The position numbers were made by a program, and so were the translations under genes. DNA of 26,168 bases, taken from Oscillospiraceae bacterium. GTDB taxonomy: Bacteria > Bacillota > Clostridia > Oscillospirales > Oscillospiraceae. Within the stretch, counting starts at the first letter, position 1. Each line of letters opens with the position of its first letter. Of this stretch, positions 1 to 7,995 are shown piece by piece. The DNA is taken from the NCBI GenBank assembly GCA_020025345.1, contig JAHHSH010000023.1, forward strand, positions 1-26,168, read 5' to 3'. A model generated the notes under the pieces. The model searched no databases. It saw nothing but the letters and a program-made list of their open reading frames with translations, and was not told the DNA's origin.

Positions 1-1108
1 GATCCTGCAGATAGTTCTGCCGCTCTACGTTGACCACGGTCAGATAGGGGACGGCGTTGGTAATGGTAAGCACATCGCCCACATGGAGCACAGAGGGCTC
101 ATAGCCGGGGTTGAGCGCCAGCAGATCGTCGCTGCTCATATTGTTGACATCGGCGATCTCAGACCAGACATCGCCGCTCTTGACGGTATAGGTGATCTCG
201 GCGGATTTGGTTTCGCTGAGGATCTCGGCGATGTAGCCCAGATTCATCATGTAGCTGCTGTCCACATAGCCTTCCCGGATCTCCACGTCCTCAACAAATC
301 TGCACTCTACCGTGTTGGGGGTGCGATAGCCCATCTTCATCTGCTCCAGAAGCTCCTCCAGTGCGCCGGCGAAAGGAGTGGCAGCCACCAGTTCGCCGTC
401 CACATAGAGGCCGTAGCCGTAGTCCACCATCCCCAGCTGGTCGGAGAGCTCTTTTTGCAGCTCGTCGCTGTTGGACAGCTGAGAGCGGGGTACGACGCGG
501 GTCTTTGTTTTCAAAAGGGAGGCATCAACGGTGTAGTCCTCGTTGCCCAGTGTCTCGCGGGTGATCTCCTGAATATTGTCCACGGCGGCATTGACGGTGC
601 GTGCGCTGCCGACAGTGCCCAGCGGGGTACCGTTATATTCTGCGGTAGTGCCCAGCGTATAGAAGGAGAGCAGCAGCGCCACAGCGGCCACGCCTACGGC
701 AGTGACAAGGAAGTGGAGGGGCTGCAGCTTCCACTGGTCGAAGAAAGCCGCCACGCGTCCATGAAAGAAGCTGGAGGTCTTGCGCCGCCGCAGCAGCTTC
801 TCGTGGATGGCACTGCCGATGCGGGGAAATACGCTCCAGCCGAACAGAGCCAGCTGCGCCAACCGATGCTCGGACTCCGGGAATTCCCAGCGGAATTTGT
901 TGATCTTCAGCAGCTTGCGTGCGTGCTGCAGCTCCCGCCGAATCGGAAGGATGATGTGATTTTTGACTGCCGACTGGATGTCGATGTCATACCAGTCCGG
1001 GTTTTCGCGGTGGTACCAAACCCAATCCTGCAGGTTCTTTTTCCACCGCTGCCAAAGAGAGACGCGCTCCTTTGGCGTTTCCTGCTTATTTTCAATATCT
1101 TGCTTCAT
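1..1108 (-). CDS. LysM and G5 domain membrane-anchored protein, probably an M23-type cell-wall peptidase (3' end cut by window)
   Basis: The first 369 residues are visible and the C-terminus lies outside the window. The protein has a charged, Trp-rich cytoplasmic N-terminus of about 130 residues, one membrane segment near residues 131-152 (LHFLVTAVGVAAVALLL), then an extracellular part. Near residues 305-350 is a LysM repeat (YTVKSGDVW..., LNPG..., HVGDVLTI), which in this family binds peptidoglycan. The last residues (PYLTVVNVERQNY) look like the start of a G5 domain. In Clostridia this order is often followed by a C-terminal M23 endopeptidase domain, but that part is not present, so peptidase activity is inferred. 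The start is ATG at 1108, with AGGAA about 6 bases upstream. The gene is divergent from the XRE regulator and has its own promoter. Confidence 0.8.
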   Translation of the reverse strand, partial: MKQDIENKQETPKERVSLWQRWKKNLQDWVWYHRENPDWYDIDIQSAVKNHIILPIRRELQHARKLLKINKFRWEFPESEHRLAQLALFGWSVFPRIGSAIHEKLLRRRKTSSFFHGRVAAFFDQWKLQPLHFLVTAVGVAAVALLLSFYTLGTTAEYNGTPLGTVGSARTVNAAVDNIQEITRETLGNEDYTVDASLLKTKTRVVPRSQLSNSDELQKELSDQLGMVDYGYGLYVDGELVAATPFAGALEELLEQMKMGYRTPNTVECRFVEDVEIREGYVDSSYMMNLGYIAEILSETKSAEITYTVKSGDVWSEIADVNNMSSDDLLALNPGYEPSVLHVGDVLTITNAVPYLTVVNVERQNYLQD

Positions 1109-1150
1109 AATAGATTCCTATCTAAAGGTTACAAATTAATTACAAGGGCT

Positions 1151-1179
1151 ATCATACCTTTTTTTAGTTTATTCGTCAA
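1151..1179 (-). promoter_or_regulatory. Sigma-A promoter of the LysM/G5 gene
   Basis: Read on the minus strand: -35 TTGACG (1179-1174), 17-base spacer, -10 TATGAT (1156-1151). This lies about 43 bases upstream of the ATG at 1108 and fits the vegetative sigma-A consensus well. Confidence 0.6.
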
Positions 1180-1321
1180 GAGAAAAGTAAGTTTTTTGGT
1201 ACAAATGACGGTGAAATTTTTTGAAAAACAGGAGAAAAATGGCCTTTATGGACGCGAAAAAGGGAAGAAAGTGCTTGCGAAATAAGGTGGGAGGAAAGTT
1301 GATAGAAAGAGGAAGAAAGCA

Positions 1322-1350
1322 TTTACTTTTTGTATAAAGTAGTATATAAT
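1322..1350 (+). promoter_or_regulatory. Sigma-A promoter of the XRE regulator (and probably lepA)
   Basis: -35 TTTACT (1322-1327), 17-base spacer, perfect -10 TATAAT (1345-1350), 39 bases upstream of the ATG at 1390. No separate promoter is evident in the 48 bases before lepA, so this promoter may drive both genes. Confidence 0.65.
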
Positions 1351-1389
1351 TTACATTCCGTATAAAAGAGAAAGAATTAGGGTGAGGAT

Positions 1390-2070
1390 ATGACAACTGA
1401 TTTTTCCCGCACACTGAGTCTGCTGCGGCAGGAAAAGGGTGTGTCACAGAGAAAGGCTGCGTCGGAGCTGGGCATCAGTCAGGCACTGCTGAGCCACTAT
1501 GAAAACGGCATCCGCGAGCCGGGACTGGCCTTCGTGGTGAAGGCGTGCAGCTACTACCATGTGTCGGCGGACTATCTGCTGGGACGAACACTGAGCCGGG
1601 ACGGCGCTATGATCGACGCCGACGGGCTCTATGACTCCAGCTTGGAGAAAGGCACACTGAAGGGCAGCATTTTGGCAACGCTGCAAAAGAAGCTGGTGGT
1701 GAATACGGCCAGTTTGCTCTTCAACGTGCTGGGCAAGCTGGGCGACCGCGCGGTGATCACTGCGGCCGGTGACTATCTCAATGCTGCGCTTTATCAGCTG
1801 CTGCGGCAGATCTTCCGGCGCAGCGGCGGCAATGAGGACTATTTCTCTGTCGCCAGCACGGATTTTGACGCGGGCCTTGTGTCGGCGGAGATGGAGATGA
1901 GCCTGATGCGCTATCTCCGCGGGCTGGATCACTGCAGCGATGAGGACGCGGAGTTCCCCACCTTTGAGTCCGGCAGTTTGGGCGTCGATGACCCGGCGCT
2001 GAACCAGAGTGCGGCGCAGGTGTTCCACAATGTGGACGATAAGTGCCGCAAGCTGCTGGAGAACGAGTAA
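1390..2070 (+). CDS. XRE-family helix-turn-helix transcriptional regulator
   Basis: 226 residues. Residues 6-66 form a Cro/CI-type helix-turn-helix: LSLLRQEKGVSQ, then the recognition region LGISQALLSHYENGIREP, ending in the family-typical VSADYLLGRT. The remaining 160 residues are mostly helical, with no enzyme motif that I recognise, and probably serve dimerisation or signal sensing. The target genes are unknown; autoregulation is common in the family. The start is ATG at 1390 after GGGTGAGG. It sits 48 bases upstream of lepA on the same strand and diverges from the LysM/G5 cell-wall gene, either of which could be regulated. The DNA-binding call is firm; the biological role is open. Confidence 0.88.
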   Translation: MTTDFSRTLSLLRQEKGVSQRKAASELGISQALLSHYENGIREPGLAFVVKACSYYHVSADYLLGRTLSRDGAMIDADGLYDSSLEKGTLKGSILATLQKKLVVNTASLLFNVLGKLGDRAVITAAGDYLNAALYQLLRQIFRRSGGNEDYFSVASTDFDAGLVSAEMEMSLMRYLRGLDHCSDEDAEFPTFESGSLGVDDPALNQSAAQVFHNVDDKCRKLLENE

Positions 2071-2118
2071 CGCACAAACAACTGCCAATCCCCTATTTCT
2101 GAGGAGGTTTACCAATTT

Positions 2119-3927
2119 ATGTACGATCAATCTAAAATCCGCAATTTCTCCATCATTGCCCATATTGACCACGGCAAATCCACGCTGGCCGACCGGCTGC
2201 TGGAGAAGTGCGACGCCGTGCCGGAGCGCAATATGGAGAATCAGCTTCTCGATAATATGGAGCTGGAACGGGAGCGCGGCATCACCATTAAATCCCGCGC
2301 CGTGCAGATCCACTATAAGGCGCAGGACGGCGAGACCTATGCGTTGAATCTAATCGACACACCCGGCCATGTGGACTTCAACTACGAGGTATCCCGGTCT
2401 CTTGCCGCCTGCGAGGGCGCGCTGCTGGTGGTGGACTCCACTCAGGGCGTTGAAGCCCAGACGCTGGCCAACACCTATTTGGCCATGGAGCACGAGCTGG
2501 AGATCCTGCCCGTGTTCAATAAGATCGACCTGCCTGCCGCTGACCCGGAAAAGGCCAAGCAGGAGGTAGAGGACATCATCGGTCTGCCGGCGCTGGATGC
2601 CCCGGAGATCTCCGCCAAGCTGGGCGTGAATATCGAGGCCGTGCTGGAGGATGTGGTGCACAATGTCCCCTCCCCTACCGGCGATCCTAATGCACCGCTG
2701 CAGGCACTGGTGTTCGACAGCCAGTATGACCCCTATGTGGGCGTGGTGGTGCTCTTCCGGATTAAGCAGGGTACGCTGCGCCGCGGGCAGACGGTGCGCA
2801 TGATGGCCACCGGCGCCCAGTATACGGTGCTGGAGTGCGGCTACCTCAAGCCCTTGGGCAACGAGCCCACCGATGTGCTGCAGGCCGGCGAGGTAGGCTA
2901 CTTCACCGCCTCGATCAAGAATGTGCGGGATACCCGTGTGGGCGATACCATTACCGATGCAGCCGCCCCGGCGGCTGAGCCGCTGCCCGGCTATCGCGGC
3001 GCCCAGTCCATGGTCTACTGCGGTATCTATACGGAGGACGGCTCCAAGTATCCCGATCTGCGGGATGCACTGGAGAAGCTGCAGCTCAACGACGCCTCCC
3101 TCACCTTCGAGCCGGAATCCTCTGCGGCGCTGGGCTTTGGCTTCCGCTGCGGCTTTTTGGGAATGCTCCACATGGAGATCATTCAGGAGCGTCTGGAGCG
3201 TGAGTTCAATCTGGATCTGGTCACCACCCTGCCCTCCGTTATCTACCATGTCTATAAGAGTGACGGCACCATGGTGAAGGTGGATAATCCCCACAATTAC
3301 CCCGATCCCGGCTCCATCGAGCACGCCGAGGAACCCTATGTGAAGGTGTCCATCATCTCCCCCAATGAGTATGTGGGCAATATCATGCCCATGTGCCAGG
3401 AGCGCCGGGGTGAATTCAAGGATATGCAGTATCTGGATACCCATCTGGTGGAGCTGCATTATCAGATGCCCCTCAACGAGATCATCTACGACTTTTTCGA
3501 TACGCTCAAGGCCAATACTAAGGGCTATGCCTCCTTGGACTATGAGCTCTCCGGCTATCACACCAGCGACCTTGTAAAGGTGGATCTGCTGCTCAACGGT
3601 GATGGTGTGGATGCTTTGAGCTTCATCGCCCACCGGGATAAGGCGTATCCCCGTGCCCGCCGCCTGTGCGAGAAGCTGAAGGATAATATTCCCCGCCAGC
3701 TCTTCGAGGTGCCCATCCAGGCCGCCATCGGCGGACGGATCATCGCCCGCGAGACGGTGAAGGCCATGCGTAAGGACGTGCTGGCCAAGTGCTACGGCGG
3801 CGATATTTCCCGAAAGAAGAAGCTGCTGGAAAAGCAGAAAGAGGGCAAAAAGAAGATGCGCAATCTCGGTACGGTGCAGGTGCCCACCGAGGCCTTCATG
3901 GCTGTCCTCAAGCTGGACAGCGATTGA
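2119..3927 (+). CDS. lepA: Elongation factor 4 (LepA), ribosome back-translocating GTPase
   Basis: 602 residues, the usual length for LepA. It is a translational GTPase related to EF-G that binds ribosomes and is implicated in back-translocation or in subunit biogenesis. GTPase motifs are intact: G1 AHIDHGKST (14-22), the RERGITI switch I sequence (51-57), G3 DTPGH (80-84) and G4 NKID (134-137). The C-terminus has the LepA-specific lysine-rich tail (GGDISRKKKLLEKQKEGKKKM), which separates it from EF-G and TypA. The start is ATG at 2119, with GAGGAGG about 11 bases upstream. It follows the XRE regulator closely and is closed by a strong terminator. In many Firmicutes lepA is followed by hemW and hrcA; here hemW and hrcA are in the same window but several kilobases away. 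Confidence 0.98.
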   Translation: MYDQSKIRNFSIIAHIDHGKSTLADRLLEKCDAVPERNMENQLLDNMELERERGITIKSRAVQIHYKAQDGETYALNLIDTPGHVDFNYEVSRSLAACEGALLVVDSTQGVEAQTLANTYLAMEHELEILPVFNKIDLPAADPEKAKQEVEDIIGLPALDAPEISAKLGVNIEAVLEDVVHNVPSPTGDPNAPLQALVFDSQYDPYVGVVVLFRIKQGTLRRGQTVRMMATGAQYTVLECGYLKPLGNEPTDVLQAGEVGYFTASIKNVRDTRVGDTITDAAAPAAEPLPGYRGAQSMVYCGIYTEDGSKYPDLRDALEKLQLNDASLTFEPESSAALGFGFRCGFLGMLHMEIIQERLEREFNLDLVTTLPSVIYHVYKSDGTMVKVDNPHNYPDPGSIEHAEEPYVKVSIISPNEYVGNIMPMCQERRGEFKDMQYLDTHLVELHYQMPLNEIIYDFFDTLKANTKGYASLDYELSGYHTSDLVKVDLLLNGDGVDALSFIAHRDKAYPRARRLCEKLKDNIPRQLFEVPIQAAIGGRIIARETVKAMRKDVLAKCYGGDISRKKKLLEKQKEGKKKMRNLGTVQVPTEAFMAVLKLDSD

Positions 3928-3943
3928 TACGATTTATCTGTGT

Positions 3944-3976
3944 GAAAAAGAGCACCCGACCGGGTGCTCTTTTTTC
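3944..3976. terminator. Intrinsic terminator after lepA
   Basis: GC-rich stem AGAGCACCC/GGGTGCTCT around a short CGACCG-region loop, flanked by an A-run on the left and T6 on the right. It lies 16 bases after the lepA stop. The symmetric A/T flanks would also allow it to work on the other strand. Confidence 0.9.
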
Positions 3977-4070
3977 ACTGTAATGTGCAGAATTATGTAA
4001 ATCACTGCCGCCGATCCAACGCCGCAAACCATTGCCCAATGTCCTGCCGATAATAAATATACGTTTCTTG

Positions 4071-4099
4071 TTGACAATACTGTATATTTATGCTACTAT
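4071..4099 (+). promoter_or_regulatory. Sigma-A promoter upstream of the structured leader
   Basis: Perfect -35 TTGACA (4071-4076), 17-base spacer, -10 TACTAT (4094-4099). Transcription should start near 4106, giving a leader of about 150 bases before the aminotransferase ATG at 4258. The stretch 3977-4070 holds no gene or clear motif. Confidence 0.8.
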
Positions 4100-4105
4100 G
4101 ATGAA

Positions 4106-4248
4106 AAATGATACATCACCTTCCTCACCACCGGGTGGGGGCAAAAAGGGCGTCCAAAACCTTGCCGTAGGTACGGCATACCGCAAAGGTATGTTATAAG
4201 GCAGGGCTTTGGATGCCTTTTTTCTTTTAGGTGATGGTGTATAGGAGG
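4106..4248 (+). promoter_or_regulatory. Structured 5' leader with terminator-like stem (candidate riboswitch or attenuator)
   Basis: By eye the leader folds in several nested parts. CATCACCT (4114-4121) pairs with AGGTGATG (4229-4236), an 8-bp closing helix spanning the leader. CCTCACC pairs with GGTGGGG in a small hairpin near 4122-4140. GGCGTCCAAA (4149-4158) pairs with TTTGGATGCC (4208-4217), continued by CCTTGCC (4160-4166) with GGCAGGG (4200-4206). Inside are the alternative hairpin GCCGTA-GG-TACGGC (4165-4178 region) and CATACC-GCAAA-GGTATG (4177-4193). The long stem is followed by T6-C-T4 (4218-4228), so it resembles an intrinsic terminator placed before the coding region. The ribosome binding site AGGAGG is at 4243-4248. 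I do not recognise a known riboswitch class. Confidence 0.6.
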
Positions 4249-4257
4249 CGTATTTTT

Positions 4258-5391
4258 ATGTATATTAAACCCTTTGCGGTGGAGGAATGGATGAATGAGT
4301 ACGAGGTGGGTGCCAAGTACAACATCGCCGAGACCTGCGTGGACTCCGTCAGCGTGGATGAGCTGTTCGATCTTGTGGGCGAGGACAAGAACGCCTTTTT
4401 GCAGGAGTTCTGCGCCCGCCGTCTGACCTATGGCGATATTGCCGGTGCGCCGGCCTTTAAAGAGGGCGTGGCGGGACTTTACCACACCATAAAGCCGGAG
4501 GAGATCGTCACTACCCACGGTGCTTCCGGTGCCAGCCACCATGTGTTTTACTCCCTCGTCTCCCCCGGCGACCGCATTGTGAGCATCATGCCCACCTATC
4601 AGCAGCTCTACTCCATCCCCGAGGCCTACGGCGCCGAGGTGGCCATGCTGCATCTCAAGCAGGAGAACGACTACCTGCCCGACATGGACGAGCTCCGCAC
4701 ACTGGTGACGCCGGAGACGAAGATGATCTGCATCAATAACCCCAACAATCCCACCGGCGCATTGATGAGCCGGGAGCAGCTGTTGGAAATTGTGGAGATT
4801 GCCCGCAGCGTGGACGCTTACGTCCTCTGCGACGAGGTGTATCGCCACTTGACCCAGAACGACGAGTGGAGCGAGTCCGTGGCGGATCTCTACGAAAAGG
4901 GTATTTCCCTTGGCAGTATGTCCAAGGTGTTCTCTCTGGCGGGTCTGCGCCTTGGCTGGGTGGCAACCCACGACAAGGCGGCTCTTGCCTCCATGGCTTC
5001 CCACCGGGACTATAACCACATCAGCTGCGGCCTCTTCGATGAGGCGCTGGCAGCCGTGGCGCTGCGCCATCGGGATACGCTGCTGGCGCGGAACCGGGAG
5101 ATCATCCGTGGCAATCTGGAGATCTTGGATGCGTGGGTGGCCTCGGAGCCCCACGTCCACTATACGAAGCCGCAGGCCGGCACCACGGCACTGGTGTATT
5201 ACGATTTCGATGTGCCCTCCCGTCAGCTGTGCCACAATATGTACCACGCCACCGGCGCGTTTACTGTCCCCGGTGATTGCTTTGAACAGGAACATTGTAT
5301 GCGCCTCGGCTATGCCTGCGACCGCCCCACACTGCGGGCGGGACTGGCAGCCGTCAGTGAATATTTCAAAACGTTGGAGGAGGAAAAGTAA
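4258..5391 (+). CDS. PLP-dependent class I/II aminotransferase
   Basis: 377 residues, fold-type I aminotransferase. Visible motifs are NPNNPTG (161-167), the PLP-ring aspartate and tyrosine in CDEVY (D192, Y195), the Schiff-base lysine K223 in SMSKVFSLAGLRLGW, and a C-terminal MRLGYACD segment carrying the carboxylate-binding arginine. It should transfer an amino group between an amino acid and a 2-oxo acid in the cytoplasm; the substrate cannot be read from sequence. ATG at 4258 was chosen because AGGAGG lies 9 bases upstream. The following oxidoreductase gene begins 2 bases after the stop, so the two are co-transcribed and probably act in one pathway. Expression is likely controlled by the structured leader. 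Confidence 0.93.
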   Translation: MYIKPFAVEEWMNEYEVGAKYNIAETCVDSVSVDELFDLVGEDKNAFLQEFCARRLTYGDIAGAPAFKEGVAGLYHTIKPEEIVTTHGASGASHHVFYSLVSPGDRIVSIMPTYQQLYSIPEAYGAEVAMLHLKQENDYLPDMDELRTLVTPETKMICINNPNNPTGALMSREQLLEIVEIARSVDAYVLCDEVYRHLTQNDEWSESVADLYEKGISLGSMSKVFSLAGLRLGWVATHDKAALASMASHRDYNHISCGLFDEALAAVALRHRDTLLARNREIIRGNLEILDAWVASEPHVHYTKPQAGTTALVYYDFDVPSRQLCHNMYHATGAFTVPGDCFEQEHCMRLGYACDRPTLRAGLAAVSEYFKTLEEEK

Positions 5392-5393
5392 GT

Positions 5394-6410
5394 ATGGGAA
5401 CGATTCGTGTGATCAGCGGCGCTGATGTTAAAAAACTCTTTACCCTGCCCATGGCCATTGGAGCCGTGGAAAAGGCATACCTTCAAAAGCACACCGGCGA
5501 GGGCAGCGTGTGGCCCATGGTGTTCCATGAGTTCGATCCCGGCCACGCGGATCTGGATATCAAGTCCGGCAATCTGGATGCTGAGGGGATTTTCGGCTTG
5601 AAGCTGGTGTCCTGGTTCGGTGCCAATCCGGAAAAGAAGCTGCCCGCCCTCTACGGTACCAGCTTGATCTGTGATCTGGCCACCGGCGCGCCCAAGGCAG
5701 TGCTCAACGCCGGCCCTGTCACTGATCTGCGTACCGGCGCTGCCGGTGCCATCGGTGCCAAGTATCTGGCTCGCCCCGACAGCAAAAACCTCCTCATGGT
5801 GGGCTGCGGCGAGTTGAGCGCCTATCTGGTGGCCGCCACGCTGCTGGCGCTGCCGGGGCTGACGCAGGTGACAGTGGTGAATCCCAATCACCCCGCCAAG
5901 GCAGCGGAGAAGCTGGCCGCTTTGGAAGAGAAGGTCAAGGCGCTGCTCCACGATGCCCATGTGGAAACGGCGGCCACCTTCGCTGCCACAGAGGACGTGG
6001 AAACGGCAGTAGGTGCGGCGGATGTGATTCTCACCGCGACCCCCTCCCGCGCCCCGATGATCCAGAGCGCCTGGGTCAAGCCCGGTACCCACATCAGCTG
6101 TGTGGGCGCGGATATGTCCGGTAAACAGGAGATCGATCCCCAGATCTTGACAAAAGCCCGCGTCTTTGGCGATGATGAAGGCCAGTGTCTCAGCGTTGGC
6201 GAGTGCCAGCTGGGCCACGAGGCGGGACTTCTGGAGAAGCTGACCGGCGAGATCGGAGCCGTCATCGCCGGGGAGCTGCCCGGCCGCACCAGTGCCGAGG
6301 ACATCACTGTTTTTGACTCCACCGGCATTGCCCTGCAGGATCTGGGCAGCGCCGCCGTGATCCTCAAAAGCGCCGAAGCACAGAGTGCCGGACAGGTCGT
6401 AGAACTCTAA
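5394..6410 (+). CDS. Ornithine cyclodeaminase / mu-crystallin family NAD(P)-dependent protein
   Basis: 338 residues, the normal length for the family. K70 in LKLVSWFGAN corresponds to the catalytic-site lysine region, VTDLRTGAAGAIGAKYLA (109-126) is the family signature, MVGCGELSAYL (135-145) is the dinucleotide-binding turn, and VGADMSGKQEID (237-248) carries the conserved aspartate. Members include ornithine cyclodeaminase, alanine dehydrogenase, ketimine reductases and SbnB-type synthases, so the exact reaction is uncertain. Its ATG comes 2 bases after the aminotransferase stop, with GGAGGAGG inside that gene's 3' end. I infer that the pair handles an imino or amino acid together. A terminator follows. 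Confidence 0.92.
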   Translation: MGTIRVISGADVKKLFTLPMAIGAVEKAYLQKHTGEGSVWPMVFHEFDPGHADLDIKSGNLDAEGIFGLKLVSWFGANPEKKLPALYGTSLICDLATGAPKAVLNAGPVTDLRTGAAGAIGAKYLARPDSKNLLMVGCGELSAYLVAATLLALPGLTQVTVVNPNHPAKAAEKLAALEEKVKALLHDAHVETAATFAATEDVETAVGAADVILTATPSRAPMIQSAWVKPGTHISCVGADMSGKQEIDPQILTKARVFGDDEGQCLSVGECQLGHEAGLLEKLTGEIGAVIAGELPGRTSAEDITVFDSTGIALQDLGSAAVILKSAEAQSAGQVVEL

Positions 6411-6430
6411 AATTCCACCATATCCGAAAT

Positions 6431-6463
6431 GCGGCAGCAGCCCTGCGGGGCTGCTGTCGTTTT
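6431..6463 (+). terminator. Intrinsic terminator after the aminotransferase-cyclodeaminase pair
   Basis: Stem GGCAGCAGCCC / GGGGCTGCTGTC with loop TGC, followed by a short T-run (GTTTT). It begins 20 bases after the stop codon at 6410. Confidence 0.8.
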
Positions 6464-6512
6464 GCACTTGCGAAAGTTGGAGAAAAGTGGTGGAACTCGG
6501 CGGTTTTACCAC

Positions 6513-6541
6513 TTGATTTTCCCCCATGTCCGCGATAAGAT
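6513..6541 (+). promoter_or_regulatory. Probable sigma-A promoter of the MATE gene
   Basis: -35 TTGATT (6513-6518), 17-base spacer, -10 TAAGAT (6536-6541). Moderate match only, but it is correctly placed between the preceding terminator and the GTG start at 6600, and just upstream of a palindrome. Confidence 0.45.
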
Positions 6542-6556
6542 GAGGATGTTGTGTTA

Positions 6557-6574
6557 TGACCGTATATATGGTCA
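6557..6574 (+). promoter_or_regulatory. Palindromic operator-like site before the MATE gene
   Basis: TGACC-GTATATAT-GGTCA: an 18-base near-perfect palindrome with a single mismatched pair in the centre. It lies about 16 bases after the proposed -10, where a MarR- or TetR-type repressor could block transcription. No dedicated regulator gene is adjacent. Confidence 0.4.
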
Positions 6575-6599
6575 AAGGGAAAGTCGGAGGAAGAAAAAC

Positions 6600-7964
6600 G
6601 TGAGAAAAGAGAATGATCTGGGCAGGGACGAGATTTCCCGCCTTGTTTTCAGAATAGCCATTCCCAGTATGCTGGCCCAGTTTGTCAGTGTGCTCTATAG
6701 TATTGTGGATCGCATTTTTGTGGGGAACATCGCCGTCTACGGCGACCTGTCGCTGGCAGGTGTGGGCGTGTGCGGCCCCATTGTCACCATGATCGGCGCT
6801 TTTTCCTGCCTGATCGGCATCGGCGGTGCGCCGCTTTTGGGCATCGCCATGGGCGAGGGAAACCGTGATCGGGCGGAGAAGATCTTGGCCAACTGCTTTT
6901 TGATGCTCTGCACGTTGGCACTGGTGGTGACGGCTGTTTCGCTGGCGCTGCGGGAACCTATGCTGCGGCTCTTCGGTGCCAGTGATGTGACCTATCCCTA
7001 TGCCGAGGCGTACTTCACCATCTATGTCAGCGGTACCCTTTTTGCCCTGCTGTCCACAGGTATGTATCAGTTCGTCGTTGCGCAGGGCTACGCTAAGGTG
7101 GGTATGTGCTCGGTGGTGCTGGGTGCGGTGATGAATATCATCCTGGACCCCATCTTCATCTTTGCGCTGGATCTGGGCGTCCGCGGCGCGGCGGTGGCCA
7201 CCGTGATCAGCCAGATCGCCAGCGCCGCCTTTGTGCTGGTGTTCCTTTTCAAGAAGGCCAATATCACCGTCACCTTTGGCGGCTATCGCTGGCGCTTGAT
7301 GGTGCAGGTAATGAAAATGGGCTTTACGCCGTTTGCCATCATCTCCATGGACAACGTGATGATCATTGCCATGAATGCCCTTCTCCAGCGCTACGGCGGC
7401 GCACAGGGTGATTTGCTCATCACCGTCAATACCATTGTCCAGAGTTTTATGCTGGTGATGACCATGCCGCTGGGCGGCATCAGCGGCGGAACCCAGTGTA
7501 TCTTGAGCTACAACTACGGTGCCGGTGCTGCCGAGCGTGTGAAGCGCGCACAAAAGTATATTCTTTGTCTTTGCATGGCGTATACGGGGCTGCTGTTTGT
7601 ACTGGCCCGTGTGGCGGGCGGCTTGTTCGTTTCTCTCTTTACCTCCGATGCGGAGATTGCGGCGCAGGCGTGCCGTGCCATCCGTATCTACACCATTACG
7701 GCAATCCCGCTGGGTGCGCAGTACGCCATCGTGGATGGCTTCACCGGGATGGGACAGGTGCAGCTGTCGCTGCCGCTGTCCTTCTGGCGCAAGGGCGTGT
7801 ATTTTGTGGCGCTGTTCCTGCTGCCAGTGCTGCTGGATGCTTCCATGATCTTCTACGCCCAGCCGATTTCGGATGTGCTGGCCATTCTGGTGTCTACGCC
7901 GGTCTTTTTGGTGTGCAACAAAAAAGTCCTGCGCAAGCGTGTCTTACAAATGCAGCATAGATAG
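6600..7964 (+). CDS. MATE-family multidrug/metabolite efflux transporter
   Basis: 454 residues, typical for MATE, with about twelve hydrophobic segments. The N-terminus DEISRLVFRIAIPSMLAQFVS and VDRIFVGNI, and the mid-protein SYNYGAG, are characteristic of the NorM/DinF-like bacterial group. It should export cationic or drug-like compounds using a Na+ or H+ gradient; the substrate is unknown. I chose GTG at 6600 because GGAGG lies 9 bases upstream and homologues begin just before the DLGRDEISR segment. The upstream in-frame extension is basic (RRKK) and would overlap the terminator region. It follows the aminotransferase-cyclodeaminase pair but is separated by a terminator, so a shared pathway is only a possibility. 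Confidence 0.92.
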   Translation: MRKENDLGRDEISRLVFRIAIPSMLAQFVSVLYSIVDRIFVGNIAVYGDLSLAGVGVCGPIVTMIGAFSCLIGIGGAPLLGIAMGEGNRDRAEKILANCFLMLCTLALVVTAVSLALREPMLRLFGASDVTYPYAEAYFTIYVSGTLFALLSTGMYQFVVAQGYAKVGMCSVVLGAVMNIILDPIFIFALDLGVRGAAVATVISQIASAAFVLVFLFKKANITVTFGGYRWRLMVQVMKMGFTPFAIISMDNVMIIAMNALLQRYGGAQGDLLITVNTIVQSFMLVMTMPLGGISGGTQCILSYNYGAGAAERVKRAQKYILCLCMAYTGLLFVLARVAGGLFVSLFTSDAEIAAQACRAIRIYTITAIPLGAQYAIVDGFTGMGQVQLSLPLSFWRKGVYFVALFLLPVLLDASMIFYAQPISDVLAILVSTPVFLVCNKKVLRKRVLQMQHR

Positions 7965-7995
7965 AAAAAAGACCGCCTGTAAGGCGGCCTTTTTT
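7965..7995. terminator. Bidirectional terminator between MATE and spoVAC
   Basis: Stem CCGCCT-GTA-AGGCGG with A6 on the left and T6 on the right, immediately after the MATE stop. Its T-run overlaps the spoVAC stop codon at 7994-7996, so one hairpin ends both convergent genes. Confidence 0.8.

Noticed and set aside
5310..7553. 747-codon minus-strand open frame across the cyclodeaminase and MATE genes
   Set aside because: It spans two well-supported plus-strand genes and a terminator, and its His/Gln/Gly-rich sequence matches no protein style. It is an antisense shadow.
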